A stretch of 64,000 nucleotides of DNA from an uncultured Lachnospiraceae bacterium (GTDB taxonomy: Bacteria; Bacillota; Clostridia; Lachnospirales; Lachnospiraceae): assembly GCA_910578175.1 (NCBI GenBank), contig CAJTPF010000007.1:1-64000 (forward strand). Reading direction: 5' to 3'. Under the pieces are notes generated by a model, which was not told the DNA's origin, searched no databases, and was given only the letters and a program-made list of their open reading frames with translations. The position numbers and the translations under genes are program-made. Below, piece by piece: positions 34,448 through 44,246 of the stretch (its first letter is position 1; each line of letters opens with the position of its first letter).

Positions 34448-37400
34448 TTATGGAACAGTGATCCATTCCGCAAATCCCCTGCCGGTATTTTTAACCTTAT
34501 ACATGGCATCATCCGCCAGCTTGCGAAGTTCCGAATATTCTTCAAAACTCCGTATATCTTTCTGATATGCAATGCCGATGGAGCAGGTCACCTTACATTC
34601 TTCCGGTATATCCGGTTCTCCCTCTACATACTCAGCTACGGTTCTCTTGAACCCGTCCTCCTCCCGGATGAAATAATAAAGTTCATCCACTACCTTTTGT
34701 ATTTCATTCCTGTCAGCGGTTTCCAGGATCATCACAAATTCATCTCCGCCAAAACGGAAAGCCAATCCCCGTTCCCCGCATGCCAGTGCAAATATTTTTG
34801 AAAATTCTATCAGAAGCGCATCTCCCACATGATGCCCAAAGGTATCATTATAATATTTAAAATGGTCCAGATCCGCATATAGCAAAGCGGCATCCGTCTC
34901 TGTCGCTGAATCGTAGCTTTTCTCCATCAGCGAATCTATTTTTTCATAGTATCCCTTCCGATTATATAATCCGGTTAATTCGTCTGTAACCGCCTGTTTC
35001 TTCAGTCTGTCGTTTAACTTATATTTTTCACGGGCATCCACGATCTGACGAAAAATAAAACGGTAAATCTCCAGATCGTTTTCATCCATTACTTTTCTTC
35101 TCAACACGGTATTCCAGTTATTGCAGACACAATCGAATACTATAAATACACTGGTCAGCGTCTCATTGTTGTACAGTGGAACGGCAATAACGGAAAACAG
35201 CTTGCTTCTGCAGAAAATTTTCAGAATCTGCTCATATTCATAATAATTATTACTAAACTTTGAGATTGCAAAACCATCGGTATTTACCCGGAAATAATCG
35301 GTCAGCAGTCTGATCTCCGCCTCCGACAATTCATAAGAAAGAGTGGAATACTGCAAAACATCCCTGTCTTTTTCACAGGAAATATATATAACATTATCGA
35401 TATTGAAATTATTTTTAAAATTAAAAACAAGAGTATCCGTCTGAGCCTTTACGTTCTCATAGGAATGACTGATCAATTCCTGAAATGCCGTAAAGAACCG
35501 GATATCGGTCTTCTTTTCCTTCGCTTCATTATCGATCCGTTCCAGTTTCACCAGTTTGATGATATCTTTCAGGTTCACATTGCGAAGGGGCATTTCCATT
35601 ACATAAATCTTCCATTCCCCGTTATAGAGCAGTTCGTCTATCATCTGGATCCGGTAAAAATTTCCTTTTCTTCCAAAAAATTTTCTGGCCTCTTTTAAAA
35701 GCTGCTCCCGTTCCTCTTTGTTTCCCATGGCTTTGTACAGATTGCTCTTGTCCCAGACATACAGTGAATAATTAAAATACATGCTGCCTGCGGATCGCTT
35801 CATAAATACGCCGGCTTTTTCATAGTTATCCAGCGCCGCCCCGTACTCTCCTTCATGCTGTTCCAACAGCGCCGTCAGATAATAAAGCAGGAACAGATCA
35901 TCATCCCACAGATAACTGTCAGCCTCTGCCTGCTCAAAATCCAGAATATTTTCCAGAAACTGTTTTGTTTTGTTCAGATAAAAATGAGCTGTATGATATT
36001 TTTCCATTTTATATGCTGCCAATGCAATCAATCCGTATAATTTTGAAACATTGCATACCCGCAGGCCGGTCTTCCTTAATATCTTCATAACATTCTGTAT
36101 TGTCATCAGGTAATCCATGGCACTGCCGTAATCCCCTGATAATATGGCATTCATTCCCATATTATAAAGGGTTTCCATTATGTAATCGCTGGACTTCAGT
36201 TCAAAATACAGTTCCAGCGCCTTATTATAATAATCATGAGCGGCCACAAAATTATCTGCCGCACTGCAGTTATATCCCAGCCCGTTACAGACATGGGCCT
36301 CTACCATACTGTCATGTACTTTGTGGGCAATGGCGATGATCTTATCATAAAAAAAGTTGGACGTATTATTATATCCGTTACAGGAAGCCAGCATTACATT
36401 TTTCCGGTATGCCTCTATCAGAAACCGGTAATTTCCCAATTTCTCGGCAATGTGGATTCCTTTCATCACATGAGGCAGCCGCTCTTCAATACCGTTTGAT
36501 ACAGCAAAACATTTACTGTCATTATCGTAACAATATACATAAATATGTGCCAGATGATTCTGATAGCCGTATATTTCACACCATTCCAGCAGCTTCTGAT
36601 CGACTTCGATATCTTTTTCAACGATCCATATCTCATTCCAGCCGCCCAGCAAAATCATATTGGACAGTAATTCCACTTTAAATTCCGTCTTTTCATCAGA
36701 TACAAATGCTTTGCACTGTTCCGCATAATTCATTGCCGCCTGCTGATTGCCATTACACATATTAACTGTGGCGATCAGGTAATAATACATATAATTTTTT
36801 TCCAGCTCCAGTTCTCCTGCTTCCAACTGTCTCAGGCTGTCGCATAACAACCGGGCAAAAGAATAATTTTTCTTATAGATGCACGCCATGATATAAAGTT
36901 CCAGCATACGTACTCTTACATCCACCGAAACCTTTAACTTGTCCAGCTCAATCCTCTGATACATAAAATTCAGATAATTATATGCCTGGTCGTAAGCTAA
37001 GAAATGAAACATATTGTTAATTTTTCGAAAATAAACATCCGTATCGTTCAAATTTAATGAAAAAGAACTGTCCAAGTCCACTTCTTCCGTTACTTCTACA
37101 GTCCAGTCACTGATACAGTTTTTCTCCTCACATTCTCCGATAAATTCCGTGTACGGATTATTCACATAGGTACTTACACTTCTGAGCTGATTTACGATAC
37201 CTATGATCTTCAGCCTGGTCAGCTCTGATTCAAACAGTCTCCGCAAAATAGTAACCGATGATGTTGTTATCAGATTCACCTTGTTCAGCAAAATAAATAT
37301 CGGATATTTCTTTGACAAATAATGCAGCATTCCCACAATGCCGTCCGTCATTCGTTCATACTCAAAATCCAGCTCCGCAAGTATCAGTTCATCCCTTCGT

Positions 37401-37738
37401 TCACAACGCTGGTTCATATAATAACTCTTGAATATTTCCCTGTGAAGGCTGTATACCCCTGCTTTGTCAAAAACAGTATCCATATCCAGATTATTTTTCT
37501 CTATGATATCTTTGATGATTCCCAAAAAGGGTTCATATGCCTCCATCATTTCCCCATGATTATATTCGTGATAATATTGGTTTAATCCGGGCCGAAAGGT
37601 CAGACTTTCGAAATCCTTCTTTGTCATGTTCAGAATATTGTTCTGTCTTATGATTCGAACAGAATCCCCTCGGGCGTTGCCGGTAATATACATATCTTCT
37701 ATAAAGTCATTTAAATATTTTTTTCCTTCTGCTGTCAT
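34448..37738 (-). CDS. Large TPR-GGDEF diguanylate cyclase with degenerate ATPase-like N-terminus
   Basis: 1096 residues. The first 230 look like a STAND/AAA module that has lost Walker A; the Walker B-like strand reads YPIFILLNKVNLI. TPR-like helical repeats run from about 240 to 720. A GAF-like domain (about 745-900) and a coiled linker precede the C-terminal GGDEF domain (LTGLYNRKGYYEKI, RFGGDEFVMIL). The active site is intact, while the product-inhibition site is RGLA rather than RxxD, so feedback control may be missing. Makes cyclic-di-GMP in response to an unknown signal. RBS GGGAGG. Confidence 0.88.
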   Translation of the reverse strand: MTAEGKKYLNDFIEDMYITGNARGDSVRIIRQNNILNMTKKDFESLTFRPGLNQYYHEYNHGEMMEAYEPFLGIIKDIIEKNNLDMDTVFDKAGVYSLHREIFKSYYMNQRCERRDELILAELDFEYERMTDGIVGMLHYLSKKYPIFILLNKVNLITTSSVTILRRLFESELTRLKIIGIVNQLRSVSTYVNNPYTEFIGECEEKNCISDWTVEVTEEVDLDSSFSLNLNDTDVYFRKINNMFHFLAYDQAYNYLNFMYQRIELDKLKVSVDVRVRMLELYIMACIYKKNYSFARLLCDSLRQLEAGELELEKNYMYYYLIATVNMCNGNQQAAMNYAEQCKAFVSDEKTEFKVELLSNMILLGGWNEIWIVEKDIEVDQKLLEWCEIYGYQNHLAHIYVYCYDNDSKCFAVSNGIEERLPHVMKGIHIAEKLGNYRFLIEAYRKNVMLASCNGYNNTSNFFYDKIIAIAHKVHDSMVEAHVCNGLGYNCSAADNFVAAHDYYNKALELYFELKSSDYIMETLYNMGMNAILSGDYGSAMDYLMTIQNVMKILRKTGLRVCNVSKLYGLIALAAYKMEKYHTAHFYLNKTKQFLENILDFEQAEADSYLWDDDLFLLYYLTALLEQHEGEYGAALDNYEKAGVFMKRSAGSMYFNYSLYVWDKSNLYKAMGNKEEREQLLKEARKFFGRKGNFYRIQMIDELLYNGEWKIYVMEMPLRNVNLKDIIKLVKLERIDNEAKEKKTDIRFFTAFQELISHSYENVKAQTDTLVFNFKNNFNIDNVIYISCEKDRDVLQYSTLSYELSEAEIRLLTDYFRVNTDGFAISKFSNNYYEYEQILKIFCRSKLFSVIAVPLYNNETLTSVFIVFDCVCNNWNTVLRRKVMDENDLEIYRFIFRQIVDAREKYKLNDRLKKQAVTDELTGLYNRKGYYEKIDSLMEKSYDSATETDAALLYADLDHFKYYNDTFGHHVGDALLIEFSKIFALACGERGLAFRFGGDEFVMILETADRNEIQKVVDELYYFIREEDGFKRTVAEYVEGEPDIPEECKVTCSIGIAYQKDIRSFEEYSELRKLADDAMYKVKNTGRGFAEWITVP

Positions 37739-37740
37739 TG

Positions 37741-38000
37741 TTTTACCTCCCGTTATTTTATATTATTTATCTGTGAAAAAGCTTTTTATGAACAAATATG
37801 GCCGGATAAATGAATTTCCGGTATCTGACATAATTATATCTTTAATAATACCTTATTTTGCTTTATTGGGCAATGCAAATGGAGATATGTTTCAGTATAA
37901 TTATTTATCTTCCGGTCAGACAGTGATACGAAAACCTTCAGGCTTTTTTTGTAATGAAACATTATGACATTATTATAGCACAAATTCCTATAAATTGTAA
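37741..38000. other. Intergenic region, no gene seen
   Basis: AT-rich region between the GGDEF gene and the next plus-strand gene. A weak hairpin (CCGGAAATTCATTTATCCGG on the minus strand) lies near 37815. No riboswitch consensus for cyclic-di-GMP was found. Confidence 0.4.
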
Positions 38001-38029
38001 TTGTTTCCAAAAAACTGTTATGTTAGAAT
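38001..38029 (+). promoter_or_regulatory. Promoter of the short ORF before nadA
   Basis: TTGTTT (38001-38006), 17-nt spacer, TAGAAT (38024-38029), ahead of an AGGAGGTG ribosome site. Confidence 0.6.
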
Positions 38030-38085
38030 AATGAAAATGAACAATTTATTAAATTTAATATTTTATAAACAGGAGGTGTGAACCC

Positions 38086-38433
38086 ATGAGCAGAAATTTA
38101 AATGATGCAGTAACAGATCCCGCTAAATTAGTCCGGTTGGAATTAAAAAATGCAGGATTTGATATTGACCGTATGAATGTTCCGAAAAGAGTGTTCTTAC
38201 TGGCTGACAGTCTTTATGATGCCATGCTTTTAAGAGATTGCAGAAAATATAAATACCCATTGGGCGGAAAACTTTTTGTATTCAATAATAATGAAGAAAC
38301 CGGATACATAAAAAGTCATATGTGTTCACCTGCCATTGCCGGAAGTATAGCATCCTGCTTGCCTTTTATAATTAATATATTTCCGTCCTGTGTCTTGTCA
38401 CCTGTCAATTTTTATGTTAATATAATCAACTAA
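38086..38433 (+). CDS. Hypothetical protein, 3' end probably not native
   Basis: Not recognised. 115 codons with a very strong AGGAGGTG ribosome site. The first 85 residues look like a normal soluble protein (LVRLELKNAGFDIDRMNVPKRVFLLADSLYDAMLL), while the remainder is hydrophobic and overlaps the predicted nadA promoter. This suggests a truncated gene reading into regulatory DNA. Confidence 0.55.
   Translation: MSRNLNDAVTDPAKLVRLELKNAGFDIDRMNVPKRVFLLADSLYDAMLLRDCRKYKYPLGGKLFVFNNNEETGYIKSHMCSPAIAGSIASCLPFIINIFPSCVLSPVNFYVNIIN
38395..38423 (+). promoter_or_regulatory. nadA promoter with possible NiaR operator
   Basis: TTGTCA (38395-38400), 17-nt spacer, TAATAT (38418-38423). TGTCTTGTCACCTGTCA (38391-38407) overlaps the -35 element and has a repeated TGTCA. 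The operon encodes its own NiaR-type repressor, so an operator here is expected. Confidence 0.6.
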
Positions 38434-38481
38434 AGCAATCGATTGTTATTTACATTTTTTAACATTCCACAGGAGGAATTT

Positions 38482-39396
38482 ATGCAGCCATCCATCATTG
38501 ATAAGATCAACACTCTGAAAGCACAGCGGAATGCCATTATCCTGGCACATTATTATGTAAACGATGAAATTCAGGATATTGCCGATCACATAGGCGATTC
38601 CTTTTATCTGAGCAAAATCGCTACCACCGCTGAGGCCGATGTAATCGTATTCTGCGGCGTGAGTTTTATGGGCGAAAGCGCCAAATTACTGAATCCCGGA
38701 AAAACCGTGTTAATGCCGGATATGTCGGCGGACTGCGCAATGGCTCACATGTGCGACGTTGATAAGATAAAATATCTGAAAGAGCAGTATGACGATCTGG
38801 CAGTCGTTTGCTACATCAACTCTACCGCCGAACTAAAACGTTACTCGGACGTATGCGTCACATCCGCAAACGCCCTGAAGATCGTACGGGAACTGCCGAA
38901 TAAAAATATCTTTTTTATACCCGATGAAAACCTTGGCAGATATGTTGCCGAAAAAGTTCCTGACAAACATTTTATTTTCAATGACGGATTTTGCCCAATC
39001 CATAAAAATATACGGAGAGAGCATATTTTAAAATCAAAACAGCAGCACCCGGAAGCCATCGTTCTGGCGCATCCGGAATGTACCCCTGATGTACTGGAAC
39101 TGGCAGATTATATCGGAAGCACCAGCGGAATTATACACTATGTAAACGATTGTTCGTCTGATTCGTTTATTATTGCTACGGAAACCGGTGTCTTCCATCA
39201 GTTAAAAAAAGAAAATCCGGATAAGAAGTTTTATCCTGCCTGTTCTGACCAGATCTGCCGTGATATGAAACTGGTCACTCTCGAGAAAATCGCAGATGCT
39301 CTGGAACACATGCACAATCAGGTGGATCTGGCCCCGGATATTTTGTCGGAGGCTAACGATCCGTTAAACCGCATGTTAGCGCTTGCCAGCACCTGA
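38482..39396 (+). CDS. nadA: Quinolinate synthase A
   Basis: [4Fe-4S] enzyme condensing iminoaspartate with dihydroxyacetone phosphate to quinolinate, in de novo NAD synthesis. 304 residues with NAIILAHYYVNDEIQDIAD, CGVSFMGESAKLLNP, and cluster cysteines in ADCAMAHMC, HPECTPDVLELAD and CSDQICRDMK. The start at 38482 has AGGAGGAATTT in front; upstream codons are untranslated leader. First gene of nadA-nadB-nadC-niaR. Confidence 0.96.
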   Translation: MQPSIIDKINTLKAQRNAIILAHYYVNDEIQDIADHIGDSFYLSKIATTAEADVIVFCGVSFMGESAKLLNPGKTVLMPDMSADCAMAHMCDVDKIKYLKEQYDDLAVVCYINSTAELKRYSDVCVTSANALKIVRELPNKNIFFIPDENLGRYVAEKVPDKHFIFNDGFCPIHKNIRREHILKSKQQHPEAIVLAHPECTPDVLELADYIGSTSGIIHYVNDCSSDSFIIATETGVFHQLKKENPDKKFYPACSDQICRDMKLVTLEKIADALEHMHNQVDLAPDILSEANDPLNRMLALAST

Positions 39397-39428
39397 ACAA
39401 AATCCCCCAGCGGAAAGGATCATACATA

Positions 39429-40594
39429 ATGAATACAATAAATACCGATATAGTTATAGTGGGCTGCGGGGTATCAGGACTTTATACTGCCTTAAATCTC
39501 CCGGAACATTTAAATATCACGATGATATCCAAAGATAAATTTGAACATAGCGACTCATTTCTGGCCCAGGGCGGAATCTGTGTCCTGCGGGACGAATCCG
39601 ATTATGACAGTTATTTTGAAGATACCATGAAAGCCGGCCATTATGAAAATGATGCGGAAATCGTGGATATTATGATTCGTTCCTCCCAAGAGACTGTCAG
39701 GGATCTGACGAATTACGGTGTACGTTTTCAGAAACAGGCGGAAACTTTCAGTTATACACGGGAAGGCGCACATTCCAGACCCCGTATTTTATTTCATAAG
39801 GACATTACCGGAAAGGAAATCACCAGTCATCTGCTCCGCGCCGTCCGGAATCTGCCGAACGTGACCATGTATGAATATATGACCATGACCGACCTGATCA
39901 CTGACGGAAACGACTGTTTGGGAATTCTGGCAGAATCCCCAGATCCTTCCCGCCAATACAAAATGCCGCGGTTACCATACTTGCTTCCGGAGGGATCGGA
40001 GGGCGTTTTCTGCATTCCACAAATTATCCGCACCTGACCGGAGATGCCATAACCCTTGCGGAAAGATACGGGATAGAAACCCGGAATCTGGATTATATCC
40101 AGATTCATCCTACTACACTGTATTCCACGAAACCGGGCAGAAGATTTCTGATATCCGAATCGGTCCGGGGCGAAGGGGCCGTTTTATATAACAAAAAAAT
40201 GGAACGTTTTGTTGATGAATTGCTGCCCAGGGATATGCTGACCGAAAAAATCCGGGATCAGATGAAAGCCGATGATATGCCATATGTATGGCTTTCCATG
40301 GCTCCGATCCCTAAAGAAACCATACTGGGTCATTTTCCAAATATATACGCCCACTGCCTGGAGGAAGGCTATGATGTGACCAGGGAATGTATTCCGGTAG
40401 TTCCGGCACAGCATTATTTCATGGGCGGGATCAAAGTTGATAAAAACAGTCATACTTCCATGAATCGTCTGTATGCGGTGGGAGAGACCGCCTGCAACGG
40501 AGTACATGGTGCAAACCGTCTGGCAAGCAATTCATTGCTGGAAAGTCTGGTGTTTGCAAAACGGGCGGCGCAAAAGATCGGGAAAGAATTTTGA
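39429..40594 (+). pseudogene. nadB: L-aspartate oxidase with a single frameshift
   Basis: Flavoenzyme making iminoaspartate for NadA. The first frame carries the FAD motif IVGCGVSGLYTALNL, SFLAQGGICV and THSRP-like AHSRPRILFHKDITGKEI, and fails after 203 codons. The second frame takes over with ILASGGIGG, HSTNYPHLTGDAITLAERYG, QIHPTTLY, ISESVRGEGAVL and GVHGANRLASNSLLE. The switch point is near 39955 (CGCCAATACA); adding one A would give an uninterrupted protein of about 388 residues. All catalytic motifs are otherwise preserved, so decay is recent or the base is a sequence error. Confidence 0.88.
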
Positions 40595-40655
40595 CAAGGG
40601 ACTTTACAAATTTTGTAATTTTATTATTATTTAATTATATAGGAAGGATACGAAT

Positions 40656-41510
40656 ATGAACGATATTACTATGCATTTAAATGCTGACGACCTTATTTTA
40701 CTTGCTTTAAAGGAAGATATCACCAGCGAGGATATTTCCACGAACGCCGTTATGCCGGAATTTTGTCCGGGAAGCGTGGATCTGATCTGTAAACAGGATG
40801 GAATCGTTGCGGGGCTTCCAGTTTTTAAACGGGTGTTTGAACTGCTGGACCCGGAGGTTTCGGTGGAATTTTTCTGTAAAGATGGGAATTCGGTCACATC
40901 TGGAGAACGGATGGGCAGGGTTACGGGAGATATCCGCGTGCTGCTGTCGGGAGAACGGACGGCACTGAATTATCTGCAGCGCATGAGTGGGATCGCTACC
41001 TATACCAATTCCATCGTTTCTTTGCTTAAGGACTCCAAAATAAAGCTTCTGGACACCAGAAAGACCACTCCGAATATGAGGATTTTTGAAAAGTATGCGG
41101 TTAAAGTCGGAGGCGGAAACAACCACCGTTATAATCTTTCCGACGGTATTCTGTTAAAGGATAATCATATCGGAGCAGCAGGCAGCATTACCAACGCCGT
41201 TTCAATGGCAAAAAACTATGCTTCTTTCGTCAGGAAGATCGAGGTTGAAGTGGAAAATCTAGAGATGGTTAAGGAGGCAGTGGATGCCGGCGCCGATATC
41301 ATCATGCTGGATAATATGTCCCATGACGATATGAAAAAGGCCGTGGCTTATATTAACGGCAGAGCGGAAACCGAATGTTCCGGAAACGTGACAAAAGAAA
41401 ATATTTCCAATCTCATCGATATCGGGGTGGACTATATTTCAAGCGGTGCATTAACACATTCCGCTCCGATTCTGGATATTTCACTGAAAAACCTTCATCC
41501 AGTTACATAA
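40656..41510 (+). CDS. nadC: Nicotinate-nucleotide pyrophosphorylase (carboxylating)
   Basis: Quinolinate phosphoribosyltransferase, third step of the pathway. 284 residues: N-terminal AALxEDI-like ALKEDITSEDIST, LSGERTALNYLQRMSGIAT, LDTRKTTPNMRIFEKYAVKVGGG-type stretch, HRYNLSDGILLKDNH and IEVEVENLEMVKEAVDAGADIIMLDN. RBS AGGAAGG. Confidence 0.96.
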   Translation: MNDITMHLNADDLILLALKEDITSEDISTNAVMPEFCPGSVDLICKQDGIVAGLPVFKRVFELLDPEVSVEFFCKDGNSVTSGERMGRVTGDIRVLLSGERTALNYLQRMSGIATYTNSIVSLLKDSKIKLLDTRKTTPNMRIFEKYAVKVGGGNNHRYNLSDGILLKDNHIGAAGSITNAVSMAKNYASFVRKIEVEVENLEMVKEAVDAGADIIMLDNMSHDDMKKAVAYINGRAETECSGNVTKENISNLIDIGVDYISSGALTHSAPILDISLKNLHPVT

Positions 41511-41529
41511 GAGCCGGAGGAATGCTTCT

Positions 41530-42042
41530 ATGAATGGAAACCAACGTCGTTCTCTCATACTGGAAACGCTGGAAAACGGCAGGGTCCCGGTATCAGGAAC
41601 CGCTTTTGCCTCCCGTTTTCATGTAAGCCGGCAGATCATCGTATCGGATATTGCACTGCTGCGCGCATCCGGTCATGATATCCTTTCCACAAACCGGGGA
41701 TATATGATGAATTCAACCCCGGAGCAAACGATGGAGATCAAAGTCCTGCACAGTGACAGTGAAACCGAGGATGAACTTAATACCGTCGTGGATCTGGGCG
41801 GAACCGTCAGGGATGTGTTTGTCAATCACAAGATATACGGAATTCTTCGCGCCGATTTAAATATCCGTTCCAGAAAAGATATAACCGATTTTCTGACAGA
41901 TATCAAAAACGGTAAATCTGCCCCGTTAAAAAATATCACCTCCGGATATCATTATCATACGATAACCGCGGCTTCCAGTGAAATACTGAATCTGATTTAT
42001 CGGGAACTGGAAAGAAAAGGGTATATCATCAGACAAAAATAG
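41530..42042 (+). CDS. niaR: NiaR-type nicotinate-responsive repressor (HTH_11 + 3H domain)
   Basis: 170-residue transcription factor: N-terminal HTH_11 domain (VSGTAFASRFHVSRQIIVSDIALLRASGH) and a C-terminal 3H ligand domain with conserved histidines (VLHSD, VNHKIYG, GYHYHTI). NiaR represses NAD synthesis and niacin uptake when niacin is present. Its place as last gene of the nad operon supports the assignment and suggests autorepression at the nadA promoter. Its 3' end overlaps the convergent MATE gene by 14 bp. Confidence 0.92.
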   Translation: MNGNQRRSLILETLENGRVPVSGTAFASRFHVSRQIIVSDIALLRASGHDILSTNRGYMMNSTPEQTMEIKVLHSDSETEDELNTVVDLGGTVRDVFVNHKIYGILRADLNIRSRKDITDFLTDIKNGKSAPLKNITSGYHYHTITAASSEILNLIYRELERKGYIIRQK

Positions 42043-43387
42043 CCGGATTCCGCTTTAAGCTATGCCAATCTTTTGCATACATCATGATACAAATGATTCC
42101 TAAAACGTTTTCTACAACCGGCTGTGCGGCGATGACTCCGTTTAACTGCCACAATCTATTCAGGATCATCACCGCCGGGATAAATAATACTACATTCCTC
42201 ATAATCGTAATAAGCAAAGATTTTATCGCTACGCCTAATGCCTGAAAATAACCAGTTATCATATTGATGATGCCGAGCATTGGTGCCGACAGACCTAAAA
42301 CGCTGATGAAATATCCCGCCTGATGTATAAGTGATTCATCTTTGAAAAACATACCTGCCAGCTTCGTTCCAAACAAACAAAACACAGCCAAAAAGATAGC
42401 TCCCAAAAAGACTCCATAAATCGTCGATATTTTCATCACCTGCGACATCCTGTCTTTTTTTCCTGCTCCATAATAATACCCGATCAATGGGGCAACACCC
42501 TGTGAAAGACCAACCGTCAGCATAATTGGCACCATATCAACTTTGTAGGCAATTCCATACGATGCAACCGCATTAGACCCATAAATTCCGATAAAATTAT
42601 TGAGAACGATATTGGAAACACTGAGCAAAACGGTAATAAGCGCACCGGGTATCCCGATTCCCACCACGCTACAAACCATTTTTTTATCCGGCACAAAACT
42701 TTTTATTGAAATCGATACCAACTGATTTCCCTTTCTCTCTGCCTGAATCATACAGGCCAGATAATATATTGCGGAACAGAAGAATCCAAAGGATGTAGCA
42801 AGTGCGGCGCCAGCTGTTCCCCAACCCAGTAATACGATAAAAATATAATCAAAAATGATGTTGACAGAATTTCCAAGAACCAATCCGATGGTGCTTTCCT
42901 TAATAAAGCCAAGTGAGCGAAACAGATGAACAAATCCATTGGAAAGAATAATAAATGGTGCTCCAAGAAAAATATATTTCAAATAGTCATGAGTATAAAC
43001 CATATTTTCTGCATCGGCACCCGATATTTTTGCGATTGGTTCCATAAAAAGGATGCCAGCCAACAGAATGATGATCCCGGCAAGCACCATTGCATACAGA
43101 CAAAAATTCAGCGTACTTCTCACTTCTTTATTTCTATCCTCTCCTAAGAGTCTGGCAATCACACTGTTTCCGCCCATACCAAAAACAGAAGCAATAGACA
43201 TAATGATCAGAAGAATCGGCGTACACAGCGTAACCGCCGCGATCATTGCAGGCTCCTTTGTCAAAGAAACAAAAAAAGTATCTGCGATGTTATAGATCAG
43301 TGTTGTTAGCTGACCCAGCATAGCCGGCAGTCCCATATGCATGACTGCTTTTGAAATATTCTGTTCTTCAAATACCGTTGTCATCAA
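42029..43387 (-). CDS. MATE family efflux transporter
   Basis: 452 residues, twelve predicted membrane helices in two halves, with MLGQLTTLIYNIADTFFVSL early and GLSQGVAPLIGYYYGAGK in the second half. Probably a Na+- or H+-driven drug/metabolite exporter. Divergent from a Crp/Fnr family regulator 97 bp away that likely controls it. Confidence 0.93.
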   Translation of the reverse strand: MMTTVFEEQNISKAVMHMGLPAMLGQLTTLIYNIADTFFVSLTKEPAMIAAVTLCTPILLIIMSIASVFGMGGNSVIARLLGEDRNKEVRSTLNFCLYAMVLAGIIILLAGILFMEPIAKISGADAENMVYTHDYLKYIFLGAPFIILSNGFVHLFRSLGFIKESTIGLVLGNSVNIIFDYIFIVLLGWGTAGAALATSFGFFCSAIYYLACMIQAERKGNQLVSISIKSFVPDKKMVCSVVGIGIPGALITVLLSVSNIVLNNFIGIYGSNAVASYGIAYKVDMVPIMLTVGLSQGVAPLIGYYYGAGKKDRMSQVMKISTIYGVFLGAIFLAVFCLFGTKLAGMFFKDESLIHQAGYFISVLGLSAPMLGIINMITGYFQALGVAIKSLLITIMRNVVLFIPAVMILNRLWQLNGVIAAQPVVENVLGIICIMMYAKDWHSLKRNPAIFV

Positions 43388-43484
43388 ACTAAAACCTCCA
43401 TGATTTTCTTCTTGTAATTTTTATCAGTATACAATATAATCTATCAGAAAACCCGGACATTTGTCCCATTTGGAGAGAAAATGC

Positions 43485-44132
43485 ATGAAAAGATTCTATG
43501 ATCAAGCCCTCATTGAAACCTATCTGAAGCAAACAAAGTATGAATCCGCAATGAGCGGCTTACAAAAACAGTTATTTGTGGCACAATACGAAAAAGGTGA
43601 ATTTGCCGCCACGCCGTTACAGAAGGAACACTTATTTCAAATTATAGTACAAGGTTCTCTAAGTATTTATTTTATCAGAGATGATGGATCGATATATTCT
43701 CTTGCAAATTGTCAGAGAAATGATTTACTTGGTGAAATGGAAATTTTCCCACATCAGACAAGTAATGTCTATGCCGAAGCAAATGATGATTTAATCTGCC
43801 TTGCTTTATCTGTTGAAGCAAACAAAGGTATTTTGCTGGAGAACTGCCGGTTCCTGCAACTGATATGCGAGTCTTTAACGCATAAAATGGAGTATGTCAC
43901 AACTATCGACGCCGCTCCCACGAGCTTAAAGCAGCGGGTCCTGACTTATATGAAATACAAATGCAGCAGGGGCGAACTGAAAGGCGTGCAGCAGGCTGCA
44001 TTTCACTTAAACTGCAGCACCCGCCAGCTACAACGAATCCTTAATCAGCACGAAGCCGACGGAACTGTAACCAAAACAGGAAAAGGAGCCTACAAACTTA
44101 CTGCCTCCCCATTTTTTTCATCAGAACAGTAG
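43485..44132 (+). CDS. Crp/Fnr family transcriptional regulator
   Basis: 215 residues: cyclic-nucleotide-binding-like beta domain (about 20-120), dimer helix and a Crp-type HTH (VQQAAFHLNCSTRQLQRILNQ). No N-terminal Cys cluster is present, so it is not an oxygen-sensing FNR. The start at 43485 has GGAGAG upstream. Divergently paired with the MATE pump, so it likely regulates export of its own inducer. Confidence 0.88.
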   Translation: MKRFYDQALIETYLKQTKYESAMSGLQKQLFVAQYEKGEFAATPLQKEHLFQIIVQGSLSIYFIRDDGSIYSLANCQRNDLLGEMEIFPHQTSNVYAEANDDLICLALSVEANKGILLENCRFLQLICESLTHKMEYVTTIDAAPTSLKQRVLTYMKYKCSRGELKGVQQAAFHLNCSTRQLQRILNQHEADGTVTKTGKGAYKLTASPFFSSEQ

Positions 44133-44176
44133 AAAATGCCGTCTGCCAAATTCTGTGTTACTCTACGGATCACAAA

Positions 44177-44220
44177 CGCTAAAGGGAGACAACTTCTTTA
44201 CGAAGTGTCTCCCTTCAGCG
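44177..44220. terminator. Hairpin between convergent Crp and Amt genes
   Basis: CGCT.AAGGGAGACA..TTC pairs with GAA.TGTCTCCCTT.AGCG, a long stem with small mismatches. The flanking T-run is weak on the plus strand. Probably serves both genes. Confidence 0.7.
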
Positions 44221-44246
44221 CTTCCTGTTATTTTTATGCAGCTAAA

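Noticed and set aside
37741..38000. Possible cyclic-di-GMP riboswitch before the GGDEF gene
   Set aside because: The leader has AAGCC and GAAGG-like pieces but no GEMM core, tetraloop receptor or terminator in the right order.
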